Assembly (NCBI GenBank): GCA_018350325.1
Contig: JAEVLN010000021.1
Location: 248,001 to 312,000 of the forward strand
Length of the DNA stretch: 64,000 nt
DNA from: Globodera rostochiensis
Lineage: Eukaryota; Nematoda; Chromadorea; Rhabditida; Heteroderidae
Direction: 5' to 3'
The notes beneath the pieces were generated by a model. The model was not told the DNA's origin. It ran no database searches and saw only the letters and a program-made list of their open reading frames with translations. A program made the translations under genes and the position numbers. Below are positions 47,401-58,566 of this stretch, in pieces; the first letter of the stretch is position 1, and each line of letters starts with the position of its first letter.

Positions 47401-49060
47401 GATAAAAATGTATATGTAAATTTATAAAAGTTTTGTTAAATTATTATAATTTATATTGATATTATTTTATAATTATAATAAAATAAAACTTAATTATTAA
47501 AATATTTTAATTAATAAAATTTTAAAAATGTAACATATCTATTTTTAGAAGAGTTAAAATTAAAATCAATCTTTTAAAATTTTCTTTTATTTTAATTATT
47601 TAAAAACTATTTAAAAATTTATTAAATCAATAAAATAAATTATTTATATTTTTACATAAAATATTAATTATTTTTATATGACTTTTGTTATAACTAAAAT
47701 TTTTGTTAATAATAATATATTTAAATAATTATTACAAAATAATTACATTAAAAAATTTAAAACTATTTGTTTATTTGCTTCGTTATAATTTATAATTAAT
47801 TTAATTATAAAAAAATATTAATAATATTTCATATTATACATTAATTAAATTGAACGTGAAGTTAACACATTATTCTTTCAAATAATTTATATTCATAAAA
47901 TAAATGTGTTGGCTGGGTTTGGGTTATATTATAATTTTTCTAATTGAATATAATTTTAAAATATTCATATATTTTGTTCAAAATAAAAAATATTAACAGT
48001 TAATTTAAAAATTATTTTGTTTAATTTTAGATTTTAATTACTCAAACTGTCTATCTTTTTTTTTTTATTATATTATATATTCAAAAATTAAAATCTAAAT
48101 AAATATTTTAAATAATTAATTATTTATATAATTAAATTTTATATTAATTCTAAACAAATTAATCATTCTATTTAAATAAATTTATTATTAAAAATTTTAT
48201 ATTCATAAAAATGAATAAATTAATTATATAAAATGCATTGATTAATAATTTAACTTTATAATTTAATTATTTTTTAAAATATTATAATTAAAAAATTAAA
48301 ATATTCAATAATAATAATTAAAAATAATTAGAACTTGATAAACAAAATTATATTTTTTACATAACTGTTTAATCGAGCAAAGTGTTACATTAAAAAACAT
48401 AAAGTTAAAAAAAATAATAAAAAAATTAAAATTGAAATGTTAATACAATAAAACAAAATTTTCTAAATTATTTTAATTAATCTAAAATTAATGATTATAA
48501 ATATATAATTTTTATTAAAAATGATTATATTTTTAATATCTATTAGTATTTTTAAATTGATTTTAATTAATCTTAGTGAATGTTAATCAAATATATTTTT
48601 GATAAAAATGTATATGTAAATTTATAAAAGTTTTGTTAAATTATTATAATTTATATTGATATTATTTTATAATTATAATAAAATAAAACTTAATTATTAA
48701 AATATTTTAATTAATAAAATTTTAAAAATGTAACATATCTATTTTTAGAAGAGTTAAAATTAAAATCAATCTTTTAAAATTTTCTTTTATTTTAATTATT
48801 TAAAAACTATTTAAAAATTTATTAAATCAATAAAATAAATTATTTATATTTTTACATAAAATATTAATTATTTTTATATGACTTTTGTTATAACTAAAAT
48901 TTTTGTTAATAATAATATATTTAAATAATTATTACAAAATAATTACATTAAAAAATTTAAAACTATTTGTTTATTTGCTTCGTTATAATTTATAATTAAT
49001 TTAATTATAAAAAAATATTAATAATATTTCATATTATACATTAATTAAATTGAACGTGAA
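44463..49060. repeat. 1200-bp satellite array, 3.8 units
   Basis: Units begin at 44463, 45663, 46863 and 48063, a period of exactly 1200 bp. Line-by-line comparison showed no difference between copies. The last unit is cut at 998 bp by the gap. The unit is even more AT-rich than the window and lacks any sizeable ORF. Its only GC-richer words are GGCTGGGTTTGGGTTA, AATCGAGCAAAGTGTTAC and GAACGTGAAGTTAACAC, which could serve as protein-binding boxes. Perfect identity implies recent homogenisation or an assembly effect. Confidence 0.95.
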
Positions 49061-49070
49061 NNNNNNNNNN
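49061..49070. other. assembly gap (10 N)
   Basis: Ten N bases interrupt the fourth satellite unit just before the word GTTAACACATT that should follow. The true gap size, and so the array length, is unknown. Confidence 0.98.
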
Positions 49071-49124
49071 CTTAAATAACCCAAAATAAATAAAATTTTA
49101 TATAATAACGAGCGGTCAACATTT

Positions 49125-49464
49125 CTATATGAACAACAGGACAAACCACGTCGGGTTTCCAACTTTCACAAATTGATACATAAATGTACAAAATAATTGT
49201 GTACTATACGGTTGAGAACAAACAAACATCAGGCAAATCAATCTATTTGAATCAAAAATGGTTGATGTCAGTAAGGAACTGAGAAAGATAATTAATTCAA
49301 TCATTCCTCCGCACATAAAATAACGAAAAAAAGGTTGAGGAGAATTTAAAATTAAAAAATTACGTTTGAAAAAACACATGTTTCGCGGCCAAATAATATT
49401 TAAGAATGTAGCAAGCGACTGTAGGGAAAATTCCCGACGTCGGAGAATTCGGCGGGCAGGACGT
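49125..49464 (-). CDS. candidate terminal exon, membrane-type, 112 residues
   Basis: On the minus strand GTGTGTGTCCGAGGCAG serves as acceptor. After one base the frame is open for 112 codons, the longest run outside the GC-rich island. It starts arginine-rich (RPARRILRRREFSLQSLATF) and passes a cysteine pair region. A hydrophobic segment (MIELIIFLSSLLTSTIF) and a second (LICLMFVC) are likely membrane-embedded, and it ends NPTWFVLLFI. The 5' island is also open in other frames. Orientation fits the domain. No ATG starts it and no family is recognised. Confidence 0.42.
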
Positions 49465-50462
49465 CTGCCTCGGACACACACAAATGATGCTTTTTGTTTT
49501 AGTGTTGCCGCATAGTTTTAGAAAAAAGACAAATTTTATGCAGGCAATTTTATATTTTAATACATAAAACTTTAAATGTGCAAACTAAGAAAGCTTTTCA
49601 TCGGTAAAAGTTCACAATGAAAAGCCGATTCTATTAACTGTCAAATATCAATGCAGTCCTGACTGCGGGGAGTGTAAATGCATGCACATTTGTTATTAAA
49701 TTCCTATTCATTTACAAATTTCCATTATTTTAATTCCTATTTAAAACTGATCCAAAAGTTTGATCATGTCATTAATGGGCAAAAATTAAAAAACATTTTT
49801 TCGCTATTGCTTTGTTTATTATTCGGGTTGACAACTTTAATTTCTTTATTTATTTAATTAAATTATCAAAAAACAAATAAAATTATTTTAAAAACAATGT
49901 AAATATTGCTTGTTAAACTGTATAAAAATTGCAAAATATATTTAAAATGCTGAATCAAAAAAGTATATTTTCAAATGAAACATAAAATATTAAATTATGA
50001 GACAAAGTACATAAAAGGCATAACAAATTCACTGTTATAGCAAAACTAAATTAAAATAATTAAAATTAAAGTTAATTAAATCACCATTATATTTTTCTCA
50101 GCGAGAACCAAGAGGATAATTTATTAATTATGCTATTTTAATAGCTTGTTTTATTAAAATTCAGATGGATCATTTTGGGGGAAAGAAATGTACAGACGTG
50201 ATCGATGAACATAAATATTAAAAAGAATATTGATTTTAATTAAAATTTGCTCATAACAATAAATAATTTATAGTTCTTAATAATTGTACTCGGTGGAAAC
50301 AAAAAAGAAAGCAAGCAACGAAAACATTTGGCACCTTTAAAATTGATGATTTGAAAAGTAGAAAAAATTATTTATAATTTTAAAAAATTGATAAATTATT
50401 GACATTCTTCATCTCAAAATTGTTATAGGCAATTTACAAAGATTTAAATCAAAAGTATAAAC

Positions 50463-50747
50463 CTAGAAGATCAATTTTTGAATTTGGCGGCCTTGGAATA
50501 CAACGCTTGCCTTAAACCAATAAAATGCGCCAAATAATACAAACAAAAATCCAAAATAAAACCCAATAAATAAAAATGTTAATAAATATCTAATAAAAAT
50601 TGTTATCCAAAGTTTATTACTGTTTAAAAAACGAAAATAATTAAAAAAAGAAATTTTGTTACTTCCGAAAATGGTGGATTGGCATCCCACCGTCATATGG
50701 ACAATAAGCAGAAGAATCTCGTAATTTAGGAAAGGTGTAAAAAGATA
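50463..50747 (-). CDS. candidate terminal exon, multi-pass membrane segment
   Basis: On the minus strand CATATGATTTTGACAG is followed immediately, in phase, by 94 codons to a stop. Order: YLFTPFLNYEILLLIVHMTV (hydrophobic), GCQSTIFGSNKI, then a continuous hydrophobic run of about 30 residues rich in F, L, I and G (LWITIFIRYLLTFLFIG onward), and a basic tail SVVFQGRQIQKLIF. An ATG lies at residue 18, so a short membrane protein is also possible. Topology would be one or two spans with a basic tail. Orientation fits the A-rich domain. Family unknown. Confidence 0.45.
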   Translation of the reverse strand, partial: YLFTPFLNYEILLLIVHMTVGCQSTIFGSNKISFFNYFRFLNSNKLWITIFIRYLLTFLFIGFYFGFLFVLFGAFYWFKASVVFQGRQIQKLIF

Positions 50748-51709
50748 CTGTCAAAATCATATGCTACAATTTCCATTATAATTTATTAATTATATAGATT
50801 GAAATATATTAACTCTGACAGTTCAAATACAAACATATAATGTATGAATATGTTCTTTTCAAAAATATATCACTGAGGAAAGGCGATTAAATCAGTATAT
50901 AAATAATATTACAATAACTAAAATGTTGATCCCAATCAATGGCTGTCTTATATGTAACAATAAATACACCGCACCCACCATTTGTCCGAGTTAAAATGAG
51001 ACGTAACCTGAATAAGAAATATGGGACAAATTAGAATTAAATTATTGCCTTTGACCCAAATAAGAAACCTTCAAGGTTTGCAATCGATTATAAAAAATTC
51101 GGCTCGTAAAATTTTAAAAAGCTCTAAAAAATGAAAGATAAACATCTTAAAAACAAAAATTATTAAATTGTTGAATTAAGCTAAAATTATAATCAAATTA
51201 ATCAAAAATATTTGATTGCCTTTCCAGTTAGAAAGTCTGAACAAACCCCCGTTACGTTAAATATTAAGAATTGGTTGGATGAAGAGAAAAATCAACACCA
51301 TTTTGAATCAGTATGCGACAGAAACTCCAGCCCACGAAATTCGAAGCCAAAAAAACATTAATTTTCAAGGTTGGGTGGATTGACCAAAATTATGGTATTA
51401 GAAAAATGTTAATAAAAAAATATCACTTAAAATTTTAAAATTTATCAGATCATTAAAATATTAAGTTAGACGTGAGAAAAAATAAGCAAATAACAAATGG
51501 ATATGAGTAGATAAATCGAATTTCTGAATTTTATGAGACCCAAAAATTATAAATATATTACATAGAACTTTTCAAAAGTGTGTATATATATTATTTGCAA
51601 AATAATTGAACTTAGCAACTCAATATTAAATACAAAACTCTCATTAAATTTAAATGTTAAGGAACCAAACTTTTTAATAAATATAAATCTAACTCCGCCT
51701 TTTCTTCAG

Positions 51710-51902
51710 TATTAGTTCAACCATATTTTTGGAGTTTATTTTTGACAATCTTTGTGCCTATTTTATTTGGTTATTTTATAATAATTTTGTTTCTGTAAGT
51801 TTAAATCTTTGCTCAAAACGCCTAAGCAAAATATTTCCTCTGCCGCTATGCCACCCATTATCTCGACCAGTTTGGCCTTTAATTGCCCGCGGACTTTTTT
51901 GA
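51710..51902 (+). CDS. candidate exon, 63 residues
   Basis: CTCCGCCTTTTCTTCAG is followed by one base and 63 open codons. The first part is hydrophobic (FLEFIFDNLCAYFIWLFYNN). The second is basic and proline-rich (SKRLSKIFPLPLCHPLSRPV) and ends RGLF. A perfect GTAAGT donor at 51795 could cut it to 85 nt. The reverse strand over 51763-51912 reads KLVEIMGGIAAEEIF, reminiscent of FtsH-type peptidase M41, so the coding strand is not settled. Confidence 0.35.
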
Positions 51903-52023
51903 TGCTTTGATATCACATTGTTTAATGCCATTTTAAAATTTTAAGTGAAAGGTACGATTTTGTAATTTAATAATAATTAAAAGCATTAAAATACAAATTG
52001 GTATGTGGTCGGTTTACATTTAG

Positions 52024-52140
52024 TCGTTCACCGACCAAAGTCCTTATTATAGCACACTATTTTTTTTTGCTATCGACTCCAACGGGCTTTTGCACATTGC
52101 AGACCAAACCTTCGTCGTAAAATTTATGTTTTTAAGATAA
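52024..52140 (+). CDS. candidate exon with NHL-like repeat word
   Basis: CGGTTTACATTTAG is followed in phase by SFTDQSPYYSTLFFFAIDSN then GLLHIADQTFVVKF and a stop. The stretch AIDSNGLLHIAD resembles one blade of an NHL/beta-propeller repeat (V-D-x-x-G-x-x-x-V-A-D), but one repeat proves little. A GTAAAA donor at about 52119 would end the exon after QTFV in phase 0, the phase of the next exon (52224). Confidence 0.33.
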   Translation, partial: SFTDQSPYYSTLFFFAIDSNGLLHIADQTFVVKFMFLR

Positions 52141-52223
52141 TTCCCACGTAATTAAAGCACCTTTAAAACAAATTATGATTTTACAGGCTTGATTTACCAA
52201 TATTGAGCGCTTTTTTTATTTAG

Positions 52224-52337
52224 GCATGTTACTGGATGAATCGATTTGCGAGTTTAGTCGGTCGACGTTTTACTTATAATATTTTTATTTTGAACATTTT
52301 ATACAGGTTGAAATTCGTTATCATTTGGTTTAATTAG
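52224..52337 (+). CDS. candidate terminal exon, uncharacterised
   Basis: GAGCGCTTTTTTTATTTAG is a strong acceptor. Directly in phase follow 37 codons, ACYWMNRFASLVGRRFTYNI then FILNILYRLKFVIIWFN and a stop. Aromatic and basic residues precede a hydrophobic end. It can continue the frame of 52024. Confidence 0.38.
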   Translation, partial: ACYWMNRFASLVGRRFTYNIFILNILYRLKFVIIWFN

Positions 52338-52560
52338 TTTTTAAGTTGCATTAATTATTTAATTATATGGTATTTATATTCATTAAGTTTAACTACATTT
52401 TTGTTGCTTTTGCTTTAAATAAAATATATTGTAATTTTAGGTATTTGTTTTTTATCGGAATTGATAAGTTTATTATTAGTAATTACTGTGTGTTTAAGAT
52501 GTCCTTTTAGTTAATTCGTTGCTATTTTAATACATTAAAATATTTCTTGATAAAAAATTA

Positions 52561-53560
52561 AGTAAGGGCATTATAATCCTGCCTTATAAAATCTGGACGA
52601 ACAACACAATACTCTTTAAAACAAATAGTAAAATCCAGAAGATTAAATTAAAAATAACTTTAAACAAATAGTAAATCCAAAAAATTCTATTTACTTACAG
52701 ATTAAGCACTTGATGGAATATTGATGTATTTTATAAAACTTAAAAGTTAATTATAAAAAATTGACCAAATAAATATTTATGCTCTCTCTTTTTCTATAAC
52801 TTTAAAACATATTTCGAATATTTTTGTAATTGTTAATATTAATTGTTTAACCAATTCTATTAAAAATTGTATAATTGTTCTAAAAATAAAACGCGCAACT
52901 AAAGAAGAAACAATTAAATATTTCGTATTTAAATTTGTTAAAACTAGTTGCGGCTACAATTCTTTTTATAAACATACAAAAAGATGAGAAAGAATGGAAG
53001 AATTCCTTCTAATTTTAAAATTAAGATTATCATCATAGTTGCAACCAGCACTTTAAAACTTATTATATTCTGATAATATTAATAATATTCATTAATACGC
53101 AGATAATTAAACTATGTTCAATATAAATAATTTTTAAATTCAAATTACATATTAAAGTATTATTTAACATTATTTAAAAATATTAAATTTCTATCGCCGG
53201 ATTTATATGTAAAAATAAATTTAATTCATTCAAGCGCTACGCAATAATAATTATAATTTACTTAGTTTATAAATGCAATTTGATCAATTAGTTATTTTAC
53301 AATTTTTGTTAGAAAAAATTAAAATAAATCATTTTCAAATATAATTTTATGCAAAATTTAAAAGAAGGAAATGCCAATTTACAACTCGATAATATGATCA
53401 TATTGAGTGAAATGATTATAACCTAATAAGTTAATTTTGGTGCAAGAGCTCAAAAGTTTTTGTTCTGTGGTTAAAAAATTCTCAAATTAAAATAAAAATG
53501 AGTTTATTTATTTAAAAAGAAAAACAAAGGGTTGGATTTATAAAAATAATAATATAATTT
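52561..53560 (-). other. A-rich domain
   Basis: A-rich. No exon, repeat or RNA recognised. Confidence 0.4.
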
Positions 53561-53797
53561 TAAATATATCTTGGTTATAATTTTAAAGGTTTTAATTGGG
53601 TGTTTTTAAACTATTTACTGATTTAAATTTTTTAACTGCTATTAGCGCCTTAGACCTTCCATTTTTGATGCCTTTCGTGTTGGGTTCTTCACAAATAAGC
53701 TTTAAATTCAATATATTAAGGCCTTTGTTTAAATATTTAAGATATTTTTTAAATTTATATTAGCATTTAATTATTTCGTTGTGCTGGTATTAAACAG

Positions 53798-53871
53798 TAT
53801 ATTGCCTTCTGCTGAAGTTCCTTGCGTTCCTTCTCTTTTTCCATTGGTCCGACCCCTTAACAAATCGTCAG
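53798..53871 (+). CDS. candidate 74-nt exon, proline-rich
   Basis: GGTATTAAACAG is the acceptor and TCAG/GTAATA the donor. One open frame reads ILPSAEVPCVPSLFPLVRPL then NKSS, with good codon variety. A second, hydrophobic frame is also open. The downstream candidate at 54099 starts in phase 1, so whether they join depends on which frame is used. Confidence 0.38.
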
Positions 53872-54098
53872 GTAATAAATTTGTTTTTAATTTTAAATTT
53901 TTATGTAAACATCTTTTGAATGTTTGTTATTTCTTAAATTTAAATCTTTGGATAAAAGTACAGTAACAGGAAAGCTAACAAAAATTAAAAAAGTAAAGTA
54001 CATTCATAATGTTTTTTTCGCTACATTTGTTAGATTTATTTTGGCTTAAATTATTTGGTTGTTTATATAATTTGGAGTTTATATTTCTCTATTGCTAG

Positions 54099-54355
54099 TT
54101 AAGCCATTTTATTTGATTTCTATACATTATAAAAATATTTTATGTATTATTATGATAAAATTTATTTCTAATTTTTTTTATCCTTTATCTTTGAATGAAT
54201 TATTTGATCTACAAAAAAATTTAGTTCTGCAGCTTTGCCGTCTTCATAAATTGTCAAATAATGTACTTTTAAATAGTGATGGTGTACAATACAATAGTAA
54301 AATCGCAAGTAGTATTATAATTTATAAAGATATATTATATTTATTTTTGTTATAA
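54099..54355 (+). CDS. candidate terminal exon, 84 residues
   Basis: TTATATTTCTCTATTGCTAG is a strong acceptor, followed by 2 bases and 84 codons to a stop. The other two frames stop within 6 codons. After a hydrophobic start come PLSLNELFDLQKNLVLQLCR, LHKLSNNVLLNSDGVQYNSK and IASSIIIYKDILYLFLL. The leucine-rich middle suggests an amphipathic helix. Composition is more varied than the T-rich flanks require. Family unknown. Confidence 0.45.
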
Positions 54356-54370
54356 AGCTAATCTAATTTT

Positions 54371-55380
54371 TATATTATATTCCGTTAATTAAACCAATGT
54401 TATCTAAACAAGTGATAATAATTAATTAATATTGATTTCACCAAAACAAAGTTAAACTCCCGTTATTTTCAAAAATAAAAGTCAACGAATAAAAAAAACT
54501 CGGATGGATTGATACCTAAGAAGGGTTAAATGGACGGTCAGTTACATTATTAAGATAAACATAAATAAAAATAATTGCAAATAAATTTTGAAATAAATTA
54601 AATGTAAACAATAAAAAATAATTTACATCTCTTAAATCTCGCCACAAAAAGGAAATTGTGCATATAAGCGTTTATAACAACGTAAATATTTTTAACATTA
54701 AATTGGTTATTTTAAATTAAATCCAGAATGCTGAACGTAGCCGTTGTACAAACGTCCATCAGAAGTCAACGTAATGTAATTAATATAAATTTTAAAATTA
54801 AATCTTTAAAGATAAAGAAAAATCATTTTCCCTCGCCATAAAACAAATATCAAGACCAAGTATTTAAAAATTATAAACTGTAGACCGAGAGTTTCATTTT
54901 CGATTACATAACGAATTAACAAAGATAAAAAGAATATGTTTAGAGGCCCTTCGATAGGATACCATTTTAAAATATAATAACAAAGTAAGAGCATTTGTAA
55001 ATAATCTGGCCCTTAAAAGTAAAAAATCAAGTACATAAAATTTATATTTATATATACTACATTGCGTATTATAAACAGTTAGCATTTAATAATTTAAAAT
55101 ATAAATAGATAAGTATAAAATAAATCCTCTTTTTAGTTCAGGTATACGTATTTGCATCGGACCAACAAAATTTAAACAAAAGTTATGATCAAAGTTCAAT
55201 TATAACAAACAAATAAAATCTTTAATTAAAATAATAATATTTTATTTACATATTTTATCTGCTAACAGTGTAAAGATTTAGTGAGAAAAGCAACTAATCA
55301 TAAGTTTGTTGAATTAATAAAATAAAACGCAAAAATAAAGTCAATAAACATATAAATTGCTATGCTTGTCGAGACTCTTT
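54371..55380 (-). other. A-rich domain
   Basis: A-rich. Two overlapping minus frames of 62-63 codons at 54806-55085 are shadows of each other and lack splice support. No gene called. Confidence 0.38.
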
Positions 55381-57056
55381 AATATGATTTTTGTATCATG
55401 TCAACTTAATTTTACATATTTTTAGAATTGATTTGCGCTTTATGGCATTTAAATTTTATTTTAAATAATGAAACTCATTTTTAATTTTGTATTTGTCATT
55501 TGCGTCAATTTAATAGTTTTTTAAGTTATTCAAAGAGTATCTTAAGATATACATATATTGTTTATAAACTTAAATAGTCACCATTTATGTGTCTGTAGGG
55601 TGTCATCAATCAGCATGGAATTAGCCTTGCCACTGCTACTTTCTACGCGTGTTTATGAGCATTAGCCTGAGATTACTTCCGTTGTGTGGGTGGAGTCCCT
55701 TAACTCATTTATTTATTTTTAATTTAATTTACGTATTTATAGTATAAATCTTTTTAAAAATTTTATTAGACTTGAGTTATAGCGGTTGTATCTGCTTAAA
55801 TTATAAATCATATTTTATTTGCTGTACAGTTGCCAGATACAATAAATCAGATGCATTCTATATTGCTAAGATTTTTTTTCGTCCTCGGCTATACATAATT
55901 AATGTTTATTTGGTAATAAAATGATTAAACATCAGACCATTAACATTAAAAGTGTGAAAAAGTTTTGTGAGTTCATAGTCGAAGTTCTTGCAACACCTTA
56001 TTTCATTCATTTTACTAATAATCGAAGAGTTAAATACTTTATATTTTATGCAAGTTGTTTTGAATTTCTGATAAATTTAATTTATTTTCGCTGAAAGTAA
56101 AATATTAATTTAAAACTAAGGCTGCAAGTTGAAATACCCTATTTTTTAAATTAATTTATAAGTTTTCAAAGACGTTAGTAACATCGGCAGTTTAAATTAA
56201 ATTTAATTTTGTAATTTTTAACTTAGAAATATGGCACTTGAAATGTGTTTTGATTTTATGCAGTAATGTAAACATAAGATAAATTATTTAGATGCTTATT
56301 AATAGTTTAATTCTTGTCAAAGCGGATTGAACCCAACTTCTTTACCAAGCTTGAGACAAATCGGGAAATTACCTTTTATTTTATTTTATTACCACAACAT
56401 CCATCTCTTCCGCAACCCTGAAATTAATAAGTAATTATAATTTTAGCATTTGTTGCACTTTTCTACATTATATTAGTAAGTATTTTTTATTTAAGTGATT
56501 TTAATTTTTGTCAAAAATCGAGTTGGCCAAATTATATTACAAAGTTACAATTTATAATGCTAATTATTTAGTTTTATTAACAATTTTAATGAGAGTAACG
56601 CATATGTTTTGCATGTTGTGCTTATTACGTTGTCTTTTCTAATAATATTTATCAAATTTAAGTCTTTTTATTTATATTTTTAATTATAACTTTTATATTC
56701 GATGTTAATTGTAAAAAAATGTAGTCTCTAATTAGTTGGTATTTTATACAAATTAATATTTAAGAAATCTTCCATCAAAGTTATTTTATCTAAATCTTGA
56801 TTCAAAATTGATATTTTTTAAGATTTATGTGTATTCTTTTAACTTACTAACTTTTAGTGAGTAATTTTTATATTTTCCTAGTTTTAAATGTATGCAAGAG
56901 ATTTTTTATCTGCTTTTCATTCGTTTCGTTAAAGTCTAATGAATTATACATTTTTGCATTTCGCGTTTGACGGGTTTAATCAATTAAATAGAACATAAAA
57001 AATATAAAAATTGACCAACAATAACCATTTGTTTGAAAGTTATAATTAATGGTTTT

Positions 57057-57170
57057 ATGTCTATTTTTATGATTTTGTTTGTTTTCATTATGGGCGTTCA
57101 TTTTACATTTATTAAATATGTCGAAGAAAGTTGCGTAGTTGTTGATGGCGCAGTCTCGCTGGTCAACTAA
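57057..57170 (+). CDS. small ORF, membrane segment plus acidic tail
   Basis: ATG opens 37 codons: MSIFMILFVFIMGVHFTFIK then YVEESCVVVDGAVSLVN. The first 19 residues are hydrophobic, like a signal anchor. The tail is GC-richer. The GGCGTTCATTTTACATTTAT stretch matches, in the same frame, GIHCT words at 26.2 and 39.2 kb. It could equally be part of an exon. Family unknown. Confidence 0.3.
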   Translation: MSIFMILFVFIMGVHFTFIKYVEESCVVVDGAVSLVN

Positions 57171-58368
57171 CGTTTGTAGTATAAATAATTTATGTAGACC
57201 TTTTCAATTTATTTTTAAATTAGCTTTGGCTTACTTTTAATACATTTAATTACTATCATGTGCCCTCCCAGCATTGCCATTAAAATCACCTCCTTGCTGC
57301 CTTTTATCTTTCTTAGTAAATTAAGTTCGATAAAAATTTTTAAACTTTACTAATTATGTATAATTATAATAATATGTATAAATCGGCATTCTTAGAGTTC
57401 ATTATTATTAATCAATAATTTTATTTTTGTTATTATATATTATTGTATGTTTTTTTTATTTTGGGTAATAAAATTCTTATAGCTGAAGATTTATTTTTGT
57501 AAAACTTATTTCTTTGCCTCAAGACTAAATAAAATTCTTTATTTATTTGTATCGGTCTGAATTTTTCGTAGAGCAGGCAAAGATTCTATCTTAATTTGAT
57601 TTTGTGATTTAGAATAGCTTCTTGTTTTTAGCAACATAAAATTTAAAAAAATCAAAAGCGAAACAAAATTGCTTACAATAGCTCGTTTATTTACCAAAAA
57701 AAATATTTAGATGCTTTAAAAAAAATATTAAAATTCTTCATTTAAAAATAAAGATTTTAATTTTTAAAGAAAATTTTAGTTTTTTGAAAGAAATTTTTTT
57801 CTAAGGGTTTGGTTTGCTATCTATTGATATGTATTAAATGCATTTATTTTACAATCAATGGTGGTGCCGTGGTAAGATGCCTGTCTATTCCAATCTACCC
57901 TCCGGTTAGGGAGTGTTAGTAAAACTTACAGAAAAGATTATTTAAATATATTTCTGTTTACCAAATTTTTAAATAACTTTTGAACGAGGACGGCTGTTTG
58001 TGCGACGTAAGCATTAAGTTTATTTTATTGCAAAAGTCTTAGTTAAAATTATATATAAAAGAAATTAAAATTTTTGTATTTTTCAATATAATCGATGTAG
58101 AAATTTTTTATTTTATTCCTAAAAAATATTCCATCTCTAAACCTTTTTTAATAAATATTTTTATATTATAATTTTTGGTAGACAAGTAAATTTTAAATTG
58201 GAGAGTGGGAACAACTGTTTCAATGGTAAAAAAGTCCATGCGTAAATACATATAGTCCGGGCAAGTTAACATTTTTTTAAATAAACGTTGTAATACTAAT
58301 TTTTTATTTCAATGTAATTTATAAATTTATTTATTATTCACCTTCAAAATTCCCATATACCTCTACTC

Positions 58369-58566
58369 TTGGCATATTTGCTCAGTATTTTAAAAACAAA
58401 AATTAAGTTTATAATTTTAACAAATTTTATTTTGTTTGCATTTAATTATGCCATCAAAAATATATTTATTTTTACTCCATCCGCAGTCTGCGTATCTGCC
58501 CATGCCTTTTTAAAATGCTTTTCGTTAATTATTAACATTTTTTTAGCTTTGATTTATTTGAGTTGA
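58369..58566 (+). CDS. hydrophobic open frame, possible exon
   Basis: A plus frame of 65 codons contains a good acceptor (TTTTACTCCATCCGCAG) at about 58486, after which it reads CVSAHAFLKCFSLIINIFLA to a stop. The upstream half is a simple hydrophobic translation of T-rich DNA. Only the part from 58487 is likely to matter. Confidence 0.28.
   Translation: MAYLLSILKTKIKFIILTNFILFAFNYAIKNIFIFTPSAVCVSAHAFLKCFSLIINIFLALIYLS

Larger units (their letters stand above)
49071..51690 (-). other. A-rich domain, inferred minus-sense
   Basis: A-rich, with the two longest credible minus exons in the window (49125 and 50463). A segment at 51180-51360 is open on both strands (plus: IAFPVRKSEQTPVTLNIKNW; minus: VFLASNFVGWSFCRILIQNG) and is not assigned. 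Its ATTGCCTTTCCAG word also occurs at 26391. Confidence 0.4.
51691..52560 (+). other. T-rich domain, inferred plus-sense
   Basis: Compact T-rich domain with three acceptor-led open segments in 650 bp (51710, 52024, 52224). Confidence 0.4.
53561..54370 (+). other. T-rich domain, inferred plus-sense
   Basis: T-rich with two exon candidates. Before them a plus frame of about 58 codons covers 53595-53765 (ALDLPFLMPFVLGSSQ) without a clear acceptor. Confidence 0.38.

Noticed and set aside
44463..49060. CRISPR-like array or rDNA unit
   Set aside because: The 1200-bp units have no short-repeat/spacer structure and no ribosomal RNA sequence. They are a plain satellite.
57858..57920. tRNA-like sequence (GGTGGTGCCGTGGTAAGATGCC)
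   Set aside because: No cloverleaf can be folded. The GTAAGATG inside looks more like a splice donor.
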